In this document: piece by piece, positions 48,584 through 56,639 of the stretch
How the letters are laid out: each line of letters begins with the position of its first letter
Numbering within the stretch: the first letter of the stretch is position 1
Source of the DNA: Promicromonospora sukumoe
GTDB taxonomy: Bacteria; Actinomycetota; Actinomycetes; Actinomycetales; Cellulomonadaceae
DNA length: 64,000 bases
Assembly (NCBI RefSeq): GCF_014137995.1
Contig: NZ_JACGWV010000001.1
Location: forward strand, 558,001 to 622,000
Reading direction: 5' to 3'
Made by a program: the position numbers and the translations under genes
Notes under the pieces: model-generated
The model's input: the letters and a program-made list of their open reading frames with translations, nothing else
What the model was told of the DNA's origin: nothing
The model's database searches: none

Positions 48584-50194
48584 ATGTCGCAGCAGACCAC
48601 TTCTCCGAGCGCCGAGGTAGCCGCCGTCCTGGCCGCCGTCGAGGCCTTCGACTGGACCACCGTCTCTCACGCCTACGGGGACGCCACCGACCTCCCCGAG
48701 ATGCTCCGGGCGCTCGCCCTCGACCAGGACACCGGGCCCGACAGCGCCGGGGGTGACCTGTGGGGCTCGATCTGTCATCAGGGCACCGTGTACTCGGCGT
48801 CGGCCGCGGCGGTCCCCTTCCTGGCCGGCCTCGCGGTCGCCGGCGCCGCGCCCACGGAGTGCTTCTGGCTGCTCGGCGCGATGGCCGAGAGCGAGGACAC
48901 GGCCCCGGGCGCGGAGGAGGACGTGCGGAACGCCGTCCGCGCCGAGATCGACCGCCTCCTCTCGTTCGCGACGCACCCCGACGCGGAGGTGCGTCAGGCC
49001 GCCGTGCACGCCTTCGGGCAGGCCCGCACCGCTGACGTGCTGCCCGCCCTCCGGACGGTCCTGGAGCGCGACGCGGCCGCAGTCGTGCGTGCGGAGGCCC
49101 TGATCGCGCTGGTCCGTTGCGACGCCCCGGAGCAGGCTGCCCTGATCGCCGCGGCCTACGACGACGGCGCCGCCGAGGTGCGCCTGGCGAGCGTCTTCGC
49201 CGCGTTCGACGCCGGCCTGCCCTGGGACGACCGGGTCCAGCAGGTGCTGCTGTCCGTCGACGGCCTCGATGACATCGGCAGCAGTCTGCACGACGGCCAC
49301 CGGCACGAGCCCCTGTCCTGGGTGGTCGGTGAGCTCTGCGACGCCGGGCACGGTGCGGAGGCAGCCAGGCTCGTGCTCGAAGCGGCGGACCGGGCCGACG
49401 GCGACATCTCGGCCGTGCTCTGGGCTGCGACCCAGGCGTGCGAGGCGTCGCGGGTCGCGACCGAGCTGCTGCGCCCGCTGGCCGAGAAGCACGCCGGCAA
49501 CTCCGAGGGGCGCTGGCTCGCGGAGACCATCGGTTCGCGGGCGGACTCCACCCCGGCACCCCGGCCGCTCGTGCTGACCTTCGACCAGCCCCTTCTCCCG
49601 GGAGCGGCGCCGGACCTCGGCATCGAGGAGCTCCGCGAGCGCGCCGCGGCGCCCCTGCCGGACGACGGGCTGACGACGCCGGACATCGACAGGAAGCTGA
49701 TGGCGGCGGCGACCCTCTGGGAGCGCACGGCCGACCCGGCGCCCATGGTCGGCGCGGTGTCCGAGGCGGCCGAGCGCCTGTCCGGCCGGGAGAGCTTCAT
49801 CTGGGGCTACGAGCGCGCGTCGGCCGCGCGCACCGCGGCCCGGCTGGGCCCGGCGGCGGCACCCCTCGAGGCAGCACTGCGCACATTCCTGGCCGATCCG
49901 ATCGCACTCGCGGCGTCCGCGACCGCGCTCGTGCGGGCCGGGTGCGACCTCGACGCCGACGACGTCGGGCTCCGCCTCGCCGCCCAGGCGGGGGAGTACC
50001 GCGACGAGGACACCGTGACGGCGCTGGCCACGCTCGCCCCGCTGCTGTCGCCGGCGAGTGTTCAGCGCTGGCGCGAGGTGATCGACCAGGACGAGCGGCT
50101 GGTCGGCCGAGGGCTCCAGAAGTCGGCCGTCGCGGCCGACGAGCAGTTCCGCGCGGACCTGCTCGCCGCGCTCGGAAGCGCCGCCCGTCGCTGA
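48584..50194 (+). CDS. HEAT-repeat-like protein
   Basis: About 536 residues of mostly short helices. ICHQGTVYSASAAAVPFLAG near residue 65 and VRQAAVHAFGQARTADVLPA near 130 are HEAT-type units; alanine-rich helical pairs continue to the C-terminus. No enzyme motif or signal peptide. HEAT proteins are binding scaffolds, and related actinobacterial proteins are sometimes phage-defence or toxin-linked components, but nothing here proves that. ATG at 48584 is chosen; 48572 is also in frame. Palindromes of family D flank the gene on both sides, which isolates it as a transcription unit. Confidence 0.75.
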   Translation: MSQQTTSPSAEVAAVLAAVEAFDWTTVSHAYGDATDLPEMLRALALDQDTGPDSAGGDLWGSICHQGTVYSASAAAVPFLAGLAVAGAAPTECFWLLGAMAESEDTAPGAEEDVRNAVRAEIDRLLSFATHPDAEVRQAAVHAFGQARTADVLPALRTVLERDAAAVVRAEALIALVRCDAPEQAALIAAAYDDGAAEVRLASVFAAFDAGLPWDDRVQQVLLSVDGLDDIGSSLHDGHRHEPLSWVVGELCDAGHGAEAARLVLEAADRADGDISAVLWAATQACEASRVATELLRPLAEKHAGNSEGRWLAETIGSRADSTPAPRPLVLTFDQPLLPGAAPDLGIEELRERAAAPLPDDGLTTPDIDRKLMAAATLWERTADPAPMVGAVSEAAERLSGRESFIWGYERASAARTAARLGPAAAPLEAALRTFLADPIALAASATALVRAGCDLDADDVGLRLAAQAGEYRDEDTVTALATLAPLLSPASVQRWREVIDQDERLVGRGLQKSAVAADEQFRADLLAALGSAARR

Positions 50195-50223
50195 CGCGCC
50201 GCCGGCGCGGCGGCCGGCGGCGT

Positions 50224-50279
50224 CGAACGTAGAGTTCGTCGCTCACTGGGCGCGCATCCGGCGACGGAGCCTACGTTCG
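50224..50279. repeat. 3'-end palindrome, family D copy 2
   Basis: 19-bp arms (50224-50242 and 50261-50279) with three mismatches, sharing CGAACGTAG...GTCGC with copies 1 and 3. It lies 30 bases after the HEAT gene stop. Confidence 0.8.
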
Positions 50280-50343
50280 GCCGGGCGGCGCCGGCGTCCC
50301 TCGGGTGAGGCGTCGGCCGGGCGGCATCTGGGGAGCGGCAGGT

Positions 50344-50397
50344 GAACGTAGGGCTGGTCGCATTCTGAGTGCTCAGAGAGCGACCATCTCTACGTTC
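50344..50397. repeat. 3'-end palindrome, family D copy 3
   Basis: Arms 50344-50361 and 50380-50397 (four mismatches). Its first 43 bases equal copy 1. It lies 41 bases after the stop of the reverse-strand DHFR-like gene, so copies 2 and 3 sit back to back in one convergent gap. Confidence 0.9.
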
Positions 50398-50437
50398 GAC
50401 TCCCAGGGCGGGTGCGGCAGCGGGGGCGGCGACTCGG

Positions 50438-51070
50438 TCACGGCTCGCGGGGCAGGTCGTCCATGTCGCCCGTCGCCGGGATGCCCTCGGCGAGGCCGTA
50501 GCGCAGGTGGACGATGCCGTTCGGGCTGGTCTCCGGCGGGTCGAGGAGGCTGAGGTTCGACGGCACCGCGCCGTCGTCGAACACCTTCTTGCCGACGCCG
50601 AGGACGATGGGGTGCACCCACAGGTCGAGGGTGTCGAAGAGCTTCTCGCGCAGCAGGGTCTGCACCAGGTTCACGCTGCCGACGACCCTGATCTGCTCGT
50701 GCCGGTCGCGGATCTCGCGCACGGCCGCCGGCAGGTCAGGGCCGAGTCGCGTGGAGCCCGCCCACGTGAGGTCGGGGGTGCCGCGCGACGCCACGTACTT
50801 GGGGATCCGGTTGAACAGCTCGGCGAACGAGGCGGCGTCGTCGCCCTCGTACTGCGGCCAGTAGCCGGCGAAGATGTCGTAGGTGCGGCGGCCCAGCAGC
50901 AGGGCGTCGGTGCCCTCGTAGGCGGCGTCGACCTGTGCTCCCGAGGCGGCGTCGAGCAGGGGAACCTGCCAGCCGCCGAACGGGAAGCCCTCCGGGTCCT
51001 CCTCGGGGCCGCCCGGCGCCTGCGCGACGAGGTCGAGGGTGGTGAACAGCTCGATCTGGATGTTGCCCAT
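50438..51070 (-). CDS. Dihydrofolate reductase-like (RibD C-terminal) protein
   Basis: A 210-residue NADPH-dependent reductase fold. Features: the N-terminal strand QIELFTTLDLVAQAPGGPEE, LLLGRRTYDIFAGYWP, KYVASRGTPDLTWAGS, the nucleotide-binding IRVVGSVNLVQTLL and the C-terminal DTLDLWVHPIVLGVGKKVFD. These define the RibD_C/YyaP group of DHFR-like proteins, common in actinobacteria with mostly unknown substrates. It is not a true folate enzyme on sequence grounds. ATG at 51070. Confidence 0.9.
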   Translation of the reverse strand: MGNIQIELFTTLDLVAQAPGGPEEDPEGFPFGGWQVPLLDAASGAQVDAAYEGTDALLLGRRTYDIFAGYWPQYEGDDAASFAELFNRIPKYVASRGTPDLTWAGSTRLGPDLPAAVREIRDRHEQIRVVGSVNLVQTLLREKLFDTLDLWVHPIVLGVGKKVFDDGAVPSNLSLLDPPETSPNGIVHLRYGLAEGIPATGDMDDLPREP

Positions 51071-51192
51071 GGTGTGCTCCCCGGTGAGTGCGCTCTTTCC
51101 CGGGTAGACCCGCGCGCCCCACAAGACTCATCGCACCCCCGCCCTGCCCCTGCCCGCCCCGGCCCCCCGGGCTCCCGCCGCGGGTGACAGAT

Positions 51193-51248
51193 TGAGCGCG
51201 GACTTGGTTGCGGAATGCGGCCTGAGAGCGCAACCGGGCCCGCGCTCA
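51193..51248. repeat. 3'-end palindrome, family A copy 2
   Basis: 20-bp arms (51193-51212 and 51229-51248) with three G-T-type mismatches. It lies 41 bases after the stop of the reverse-strand ArsR gene. GCGGACTTGGTTGC matches family A copy 1 (3106) at 13 of 14 bases. Confidence 0.8.
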
Positions 51249-51288
51249 TTTTCTCCGGCCGGAGGGCCGGCCGCCGGACGACGGCGGC

Positions 51289-51666
51289 TCAGCCAGCGGT
51301 CTCCGTCAGGAGCACGCCCAGACGGTTGAGGGCGCCCGGCACCACCGAGTAGTACGCCCACTTGCCGCGCTGCTCGCGGGTGAGCAGGCCGGCGTCGACC
51401 ATCAGCTTGAGGTGGTGGCTCACCGTGGGCTGCGACAGCCCGACCGGCTCGGTGAGGTCGCAGACGCACGCCTCGCCGCCGTCGTGCGCGGCGATGACGG
51501 ACAGCAGCCGCACGCGCGTCGGGTCGCCGAGTGCCTTGAACACGCGGGCGAGCTCGACGGCCGTCTCGGGGTCGGCCGCCTCGCGCACCAGCGGCGCGCA
51601 GCAGGCGCCGGCGGCGGTGTCCCGGCTGGTGCGCGGCGTCTGCGCCAGAGGAAGGGTGGTCGTCAT
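51289..51666 (-). CDS. arsR: ArsR-family arsenic/metalloid-responsive repressor
   Basis: About 125 residues. Winged helix with FKALGDPTRVRLLSVIAAH, the metalloid-site motif ACVCDLTEPV (Cys pair at the start of the recognition helix region, as in As(III)-sensing ArsR) and LSQPTVSHHLKLMVDAGLL. A Cys pair in GACCAPL near the N-terminus may complete the site. ATG at 51666. It is divergent from the flavoprotein gene, with an ATCGA/TCGAT dyad between them as likely operator. Confidence 0.92.
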   Translation of the reverse strand: MTTTLPLAQTPRTSRDTAAGACCAPLVREAADPETAVELARVFKALGDPTRVRLLSVIAAHDGGEACVCDLTEPVGLSQPTVSHHLKLMVDAGLLTREQRGKWAYYSVVPGALNRLGVLLTETAG

Positions 51667-51719
51667 GCGAACATCTTGCCACGCATCGACGTCTGTGGAT
51701 ATGTTGCACACGTCAACCC

Positions 51720-51735
51720 ATCGAGAAGTTTCGAT
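51720..51735. promoter_or_regulatory. Candidate ArsR operator
   Basis: ATCGAGAAGTTTCGAT is a near-perfect dyad in the divergent region of arsR and the flavoprotein gene, 15 bases before the latter's ATG. Confidence 0.6.
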
Positions 51736-51749
51736 CTGAGGAGTGGGTC

Positions 51750-53291
51750 ATGTCCGAGACGCCCCGCGAGAGCCTGCCCGTCGTCGTCATCGGCGCGGGT
51801 CCGGTCGGCCTCGCCGCCGCGGCACACCTGCTGGAGCGCGGCCTGGAGCCGCTCGTCCTGGAGGCGGGCGGCGACCCGGGGGCCGCCGTCGCCTCCTGGG
51901 GCCACGTGCGCCTCTTCTCCCCGTGGCGGTACGACGTCGACGCCGCCGCCCGCCGTCTGCTTGCCGACACCGGCTGGGCGGAGCCCGACCCGGACACCCT
52001 GCCCACCGGCGGCGACCTGGTCCGCGACTACCTGACGCCGCTGGCCGGGGCCCTCGGCGACCGGGTCCGCTACGGGGCCCGCGTGACCGACGTCGCCCGC
52101 GACGGCGCCGACCGGTCCCGCTCGCTGGGCCGCGAGCGCCGCCCCTACCTGGTGCGATACACCGTGGGTGCAGAGACACGGGAGGTGCGGGCGCGCGCGG
52201 TGCTCGACGCCTCGGGTACGTACGGGACGCCCAACCCGCTCGGGCCGTCGGGCCTGCGGGCGGTCGGCGAGGAGCGCGCGGCCGGCCACCTCAGCGGCGG
52301 CCTGCCCGACGTGCTCGGCGTCGACCGCGAGCGGTTCGCGGGGCGGACCACCCTGGTGGTCGGCATGGGCCACTCGGCGGCGAACACCCTGCTCAGCCTG
52401 GTCGACCTCGCCGCGGACGAGCCGGGCACACGGATCGTGTGGGCCATCCGCGGCGGGTCCCCGCGCCGCCTGTACGGCGGCGGGTCCGACGACGAGCTGC
52501 CCGCCCGCGGCCTGCTCGGCACCCGGCTGCGCGACGCGGTCGAGGCCGGCGGCGTCGAGCTGCTCACGCGGGTCGCGATCGAACGCCTCGACGTGCCGGC
52601 GGCACCCCAGGACGGCGTGCGCGTGCTCGGCACCGCGCGCCAGGACGGCGTCGACGGCGCCCTGGACCTGCGCGTTGACACGATCGTCAACGCCACCGGG
52701 TTCCGGCCCGACCTCGACCTGCTGCGCGAGATCCGCCTCGACCTCGACCCCGTGGTCGAGGCCCCGCGCGCCATCGCGCCGCTCATCGACCCCAACCACC
52801 ACTCCTGCGGCACCGTGCCCGCCCACGGCGAGACCGAGCTCGCGCACCCCGACGACGGCTTCTACCTCGTCGGCATGAAGTCCTACGGCCGGGCGCCGAC
52901 GTTCCTGCTGGCCACCGGGTACGAGCAGGTGCGGTCCGTCGCCGCCGCCCTGGCCGGGGACCGCGCCGCCGCCGACGCCGTCGAGCTCAACCTGCCGCAG
53001 ACCGGCGTCTGCTCCTCGGACCTGGCGCTCGCCGCCGACGCCGACGGCGTGGTCACGCCCGGGGCGCTGGCGCTCGCGGAGGCGTCGGGCGGCGGGTGCT
53101 GCGCGGCGCCGTCGGGCCCGCAGGCGGTGACGCTCGGGCTGGGCGCGCCGCCCGAGGCGGTCGGCGGGTGCGGCGGGACGACGGCGGAGGCGTCCGGATG
53201 CGGCACGTCGGCCGCGCCGGCAGCACAGCCCGAGCCGGTCAAGGCCGGCTTCGCGACCGGCGTCGGGCACGGTCGCTCCGGCGACGAGTGA
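51750..53291 (+). CDS. FAD/NAD(P)-binding flavoprotein of the arsenic locus, Cys-rich tail
   Basis: A 513-residue flavin-dependent oxidoreductase. The FAD Rossmann motif is VVVIGAGPVGLAAAAHLLER (residues 11-30), a second dinucleotide motif is TLVVGMGHSAANTLLS, and NATGFRPDLDLL is the FAD-closing ATG-type motif; together these match group B flavin monooxygenases and ArsO-like proteins. The C-terminal 100 residues hold cysteines at about 420, 449, 450, 473 and 483 (GVCSS, GGGCCAAP, GGCGG, SGCGTS), which could bind As(III). Such genes are regular members of actinobacterial ars clusters. ATG follows GAGGAG. The exact reaction is unproven. Confidence 0.85.
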   Translation: MSETPRESLPVVVIGAGPVGLAAAAHLLERGLEPLVLEAGGDPGAAVASWGHVRLFSPWRYDVDAAARRLLADTGWAEPDPDTLPTGGDLVRDYLTPLAGALGDRVRYGARVTDVARDGADRSRSLGRERRPYLVRYTVGAETREVRARAVLDASGTYGTPNPLGPSGLRAVGEERAAGHLSGGLPDVLGVDRERFAGRTTLVVGMGHSAANTLLSLVDLAADEPGTRIVWAIRGGSPRRLYGGGSDDELPARGLLGTRLRDAVEAGGVELLTRVAIERLDVPAAPQDGVRVLGTARQDGVDGALDLRVDTIVNATGFRPDLDLLREIRLDLDPVVEAPRAIAPLIDPNHHSCGTVPAHGETELAHPDDGFYLVGMKSYGRAPTFLLATGYEQVRSVAAALAGDRAAADAVELNLPQTGVCSSDLALAADADGVVTPGALALAEASGGGCCAAPSGPQAVTLGLGAPPEAVGGCGGTTAEASGCGTSAAPAAQPEPVKAGFATGVGHGRSGDE

Positions 53292-53300
53292 GCTGGCGCG

Positions 53301-53732
53301 TCAGGCCGCGGGTTCCACGCCGAGCTCGGCGAGCAGGTGACGCACCCGCCGCTCGATCTCGTCGCGGATGGGCCGCACGGCGTCGATGCCCTGCCCGGCC
53401 GGGTCGGCCAGCTCCCAGTCCTCGTACTTCTTGCCGGGGTAGAACGGGCAGGCGTCGCCGCAGCCCATGGTGATGACGACGTCGGACGCCTGCACGGCCT
53501 CGTCCGTCAGCACCTTGGGCCTCTCGGCGCGGATGTCGATGCCGCGCTCCAGCATCGCGTCCACCGCGGTGGGATTGATCATCTCGGCGGGCATGGACCC
53601 GGCCGAGCGCACCTCGACGGCGCCGTCGGACAGGGCGCGCAGGAAGCCCGCGGCCATCTGGGAGCGGCCCGCGTTGTGCACGCAGACGAACAGGGCGGAC
53701 GGCTTGGGCTCGGTGAGCTCGTCGGTGGTCAT
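53301..53732 (-). CDS. arsC: Arsenate reductase, LMW-PTPase fold (mycothiol-type)
   Basis: A 143-residue arsenate reductase. The P-loop is CVHNAGRS (Cys17, Arg23), and the downstream motif ITMGCGDACPFYPGKKYEDW is the one found in actinobacterial mycothiol/mycoredoxin-dependent ArsC. The thioredoxin-type ArsC extra cysteine pair is absent; the Cys residues of GCGDAC are conserved within this subgroup. It reduces arsenate to arsenite in the cytoplasm. ATG at 53732 follows GGAGAACCCG. It lies 61 bases downstream of the ArsR-ArsC fusion gene and is likely in its operon. Confidence 0.92.
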   Translation of the reverse strand: MTTDELTEPKPSALFVCVHNAGRSQMAAGFLRALSDGAVEVRSAGSMPAEMINPTAVDAMLERGIDIRAERPKVLTDEAVQASDVVITMGCGDACPFYPGKKYEDWELADPAGQGIDAVRPIRDEIERRVRHLLAELGVEPAA

Positions 53733-53793
53733 CGGGTTCTCCGTTCGGTCGGGGTGGTCGTGGGGTTCGCCGTCGGGCCGGCGATGTCGCAGG

Positions 53794-54822
53794 TCACGCG
53801 GGCAGGAGGTCGGCGAGCAGGGCGCGAACACGCCGGTCCAGCTCGTCGCGGATGGCGGCGACGCCGGCGGGGGAGGCGAGCGCGGGGTCGCCCACCGTCC
53901 AGTCCTCGTAGCGGGTGCCGGGCAGCACCGGGCAGACGTCGCCGCAGCCCATCGTGACGACGACGTCGGCCGCGCGGACGGCGTCGTCGGTCAGGGGCTT
54001 GGGGTAGAAGCGGGTGACGTCGTCGACCTCCTCGGCCGCGCCGACGTCGTCCATCTCGGCGAGAAGGGTGCGGACGGTCGCGTGCACGTCGGGCGCGGGC
54101 GCCGACCCGGCGGAGCGGACCGCCACGCGGTCGCCCGCGTGGTGGCGCAGCAGGGCGGCGGCGAGCTGGGACCGGCCGGCGTTGGCGACGCACACGAAAA
54201 GCACCTGCGGCGTCCGTGACGCGCCCGCCTCCGCCGGGGCGGACTCCAGCGCGTGCGCCCGCTCCGCGTCGATGATCCGCTGCCGCGCGAAGTGCTCGGT
54301 CAGCGGGACCAGGTGCGTGGGGTCGCCGCCCCGGCGCAGCAGGGCCGTGTACGACTCGCGGACCACCCGCACGCACTCGCCGCGCGGCGTCGCCGGGAAC
54401 CGCTCGGCCAGGGAGTCGGCCAGGTGGTCCAGGGCCGGTTCGGCGTCCGCCAGGACCGGGGGATGCGGCGGCTCGGGCGAGCCGACGGCGGCCGGCGCGA
54501 ACCGGTCCAGCAGCGTGCTCAGCGCGCCCCGGTAGGTCGGCTCGACGCGGTACCAGACCGACGTGCCGCGCCGGTCCGCGGCGAGCAGGCCGCTCTCGCG
54601 CAGCACCCGGAGGTGGTGCGACACCGTGGGCTGGGACACTTCGGTCAGCGTGGCGAGCTCCCCGACCGTGACCTCGCCCCCGGCGCTGGTCGAGATCGCG
54701 GAGAGCATGCGCAGGCGCAGCGGGTTGGCGAGCGCCTTGAGCGTGGACGCGACGGCGCTCGCGGCGTCCGCGCCGATGGCGTGCGACTCCAGGGCGGGCG
54801 TGCTCGCTGCGGGGGCTGGCAT
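53794..54822 (-). CDS. ArsR-ArsC fusion protein
   Basis: A 342-residue natural fusion. Residues about 20-110 are an ArsR winged helix (LKALANPLRLRMLSAISTSA; VSQPTVSHHLRVLRESGLLA). Residues about 120-190 are the three-helix domain that often precedes actinobacterial ArsC (LADSLAERFPATPRGECVRV, THLVPLTEHFARQRI). Residues 205-342 are a second LMW-PTPase-fold arsenate reductase with P-loop CVANAGRS (Cys211) and TMGCGDVCPVLPGTRYEDW. So sensor and enzyme are on one chain. The ArsR part lacks the CVC metal motif of the stand-alone ArsR. ATG at 54822; a TTGATG/CATCAA dyad lies upstream. Confidence 0.92.
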   Translation of the reverse strand: MPAPAASTPALESHAIGADAASAVASTLKALANPLRLRMLSAISTSAGGEVTVGELATLTEVSQPTVSHHLRVLRESGLLAADRRGTSVWYRVEPTYRGALSTLLDRFAPAAVGSPEPPHPPVLADAEPALDHLADSLAERFPATPRGECVRVVRESYTALLRRGGDPTHLVPLTEHFARQRIIDAERAHALESAPAEAGASRTPQVLFVCVANAGRSQLAAALLRHHAGDRVAVRSAGSAPAPDVHATVRTLLAEMDDVGAAEEVDDVTRFYPKPLTDDAVRAADVVVTMGCGDVCPVLPGTRYEDWTVGDPALASPAGVAAIRDELDRRVRALLADLLPA

Positions 54823-54850
54823 GAGGCTCCTGTATCGATGGACGTCTATG

Positions 54851-54864
54851 TTGATGCTCATCAA
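54851..54864. promoter_or_regulatory. ArsR-type operator of the fusion gene
   Basis: TTGATG-CT-CATCAA lies about 30 bases before the fusion start. ATCAA/TTGAT half-sites are typical of ArsR-SmtB repressors, so the fusion probably represses itself and arsC. Confidence 0.7.
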
Positions 54865-54923
54865 TGTAGCACCCGCCTGCCTGGACCAACGCCTCGCGCC
54901 CGGTGATCCGAAAGTCCCCCCGG

Positions 54924-56609
54924 ATGGCTGGGGCTACTGTGGAAGGCGCAAGGGGCGCGACGCTGGAGGATGCTGTGGCGGAGCATGCTCGTGAGAGGGA
55001 TGAGCTCCTGCTCGACGCTCTGGCGGACCTCGGCCGCGGGCTCGACCTCGAGGCGACCCTGAACCAGATCAGTGCGATCGCCGCTCGTCTGGTCGGGGCC
55101 AGGTACGTAGCACTGGGTGTCCTGGGCGACGACGGACACATCGCGCGGTTCCTCACGGTCGGCATGCCGGCCGCCCAGGTGCGCGCCATCGGTGCGCACC
55201 CGACCGGCCGCGGGATCCTCGGCGAGCTGATCCGGCACCCCGTCCCGCTGCGGCTGCACGACCTGGCCGAGCATCCGGCCTCCGTGGGCTTTCCCGCGCA
55301 CCACCCGCCGATGCGGTCGTTCGTGGGCGTGCCGCTGCGGGTGCGTGGCGCGGCGTTCGGCAACCTGTACCTCACGGAGAAGGACGGCGGGGGCGACTTC
55401 ACCGAGGACGACCAGCGGCTGCTGGAGGCACTCGCCGTCGGCGCGAGCGTCGCCATCGAGAACGCCCACCTCTACGAGGAGTCGCGGCTGCGGGAGCAGT
55501 CGGCGCGCGCGAACGACGAGATCCTGCGCCAGGTGCTCGTCGGCCACGCCCCCGAGGACGTGCTCGCCCTGATCGCCGATCACGCGCTCCAGGCCGCCGA
55601 CGCGGACATGACGCTCATCGCCCTGCCCGATCCCGAGTCGAGGCGCCTCGTCGTCCGGTCCGCGGCCGGCCTGGAGGCGAAGCGGCTGGTCGGCGTCATG
55701 CTTCCGCCGGCCGGCAGCTTCTCGAGCACCGTCTTCCAGTCGGGCATCCTGATCGTCTCTCCCGACGCCGCGGCCGACGAACGCGCCCAGCTCTCGTTCC
55801 GGCTGCGTCGCGAGATCGGTCCGCTCGTGGTGCTCCCGCTGGGTGAGCCCGGCAGCACCCGGGGGGTGCTGGCCGTCGGGAGGTACGGCGGGGGCGACCC
55901 GTTCGAACCCCTGGTCGTCGAGGCGTTGCAGGGCTTCGCGGCCCAGGCGGCGGTCGCGCTGGAGCTCGCGGAGCACCGTGCGGACGCGGAGCGGTTCGCC
56001 GTCCAGCGCGACCGGGAGCGCATCGCCCGCGACCTGCACGACCTTGCCGTCCAGCGCCTGTTCGCGACCGGCCTGTCGCTGCTGGCGGCCGGACGCGACC
56101 TCGACCCCGAGCACGCCCGGCAGATCGACCATGCGGTCGACGAGATCGACGAGACGATCGCACTGATCCGGACCACCGTGCACCGCCTGCAGCCCAGGGG
56201 AGTCAGCTCTCCGCAGGTCAGCCTGCGCTCCAGCGTCTTCGCCGAGATCGACACGGCCACCGGTCCGCTGGGCTACACGCCCCGGCTGCAGTTCGACGGC
56301 CCCGTCGACACGGCCGTCCCGCCCGACGTCGCCGAGCACGTCGTCGCCGTCCTGCGCGAGGCGCTGTCGAACGTCGCCCGGCACGCGCACGCCCGGACGG
56401 TCTCGGTCCGCCTTGCGGTGTCCTCCGACGACGTGGTCCTCACCGTCGTCGACGACGGGGACGGAATTCCCGAGGACGCGCACCTCAGCGGGCTCGACAA
56501 CCTCGCCCGGCGGGCGGCGGACCTGGGCGGGTCGCTCGGCGTCGATCCCGGAACCACGAACGGCACCCGGCTGGAGTGGCGGGTGCCCCTGCTGGAGGAC
56601 GACGCGTGA
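54924..56609 (+). CDS. Dual-GAF sensor histidine kinase (DevS/DosT-like)
   Basis: About 561 residues, soluble. GAF1 (about 45-185) contains HPTGRGILGELIRHPVPLRL and MRSFVGVPLRVRGAAFGNLY, the pattern of DevS/DosT-type kinases whose first GAF binds haem and senses O2, NO or CO. GAF2 spans about 205-350. The phosphoacceptor is RERIARDLHDLAVQRLF (His372), and HATPase boxes EALSNVARHAHA and DDGDGIPEDAHLSGLDN follow. No response regulator is adjacent, so it is an orphan here. ATG at 54924 is preferred; a GTG at 54903 is in frame. Whether haem is bound cannot be read directly. Confidence 0.88.
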   Translation: MAGATVEGARGATLEDAVAEHARERDELLLDALADLGRGLDLEATLNQISAIAARLVGARYVALGVLGDDGHIARFLTVGMPAAQVRAIGAHPTGRGILGELIRHPVPLRLHDLAEHPASVGFPAHHPPMRSFVGVPLRVRGAAFGNLYLTEKDGGGDFTEDDQRLLEALAVGASVAIENAHLYEESRLREQSARANDEILRQVLVGHAPEDVLALIADHALQAADADMTLIALPDPESRRLVVRSAAGLEAKRLVGVMLPPAGSFSSTVFQSGILIVSPDAAADERAQLSFRLRREIGPLVVLPLGEPGSTRGVLAVGRYGGGDPFEPLVVEALQGFAAQAAVALELAEHRADAERFAVQRDRERIARDLHDLAVQRLFATGLSLLAAGRDLDPEHARQIDHAVDEIDETIALIRTTVHRLQPRGVSSPQVSLRSSVFAEIDTATGPLGYTPRLQFDGPVDTAVPPDVAEHVVAVLREALSNVARHAHARTVSVRLAVSSDDVVLTVVDDGDGIPEDAHLSGLDNLARRAADLGGSLGVDPGTTNGTRLEWRVPLLEDDA

Positions 56610-56639
56610 GCGCTCCCGCCGGGGTCGTGCCGGCGCGGG

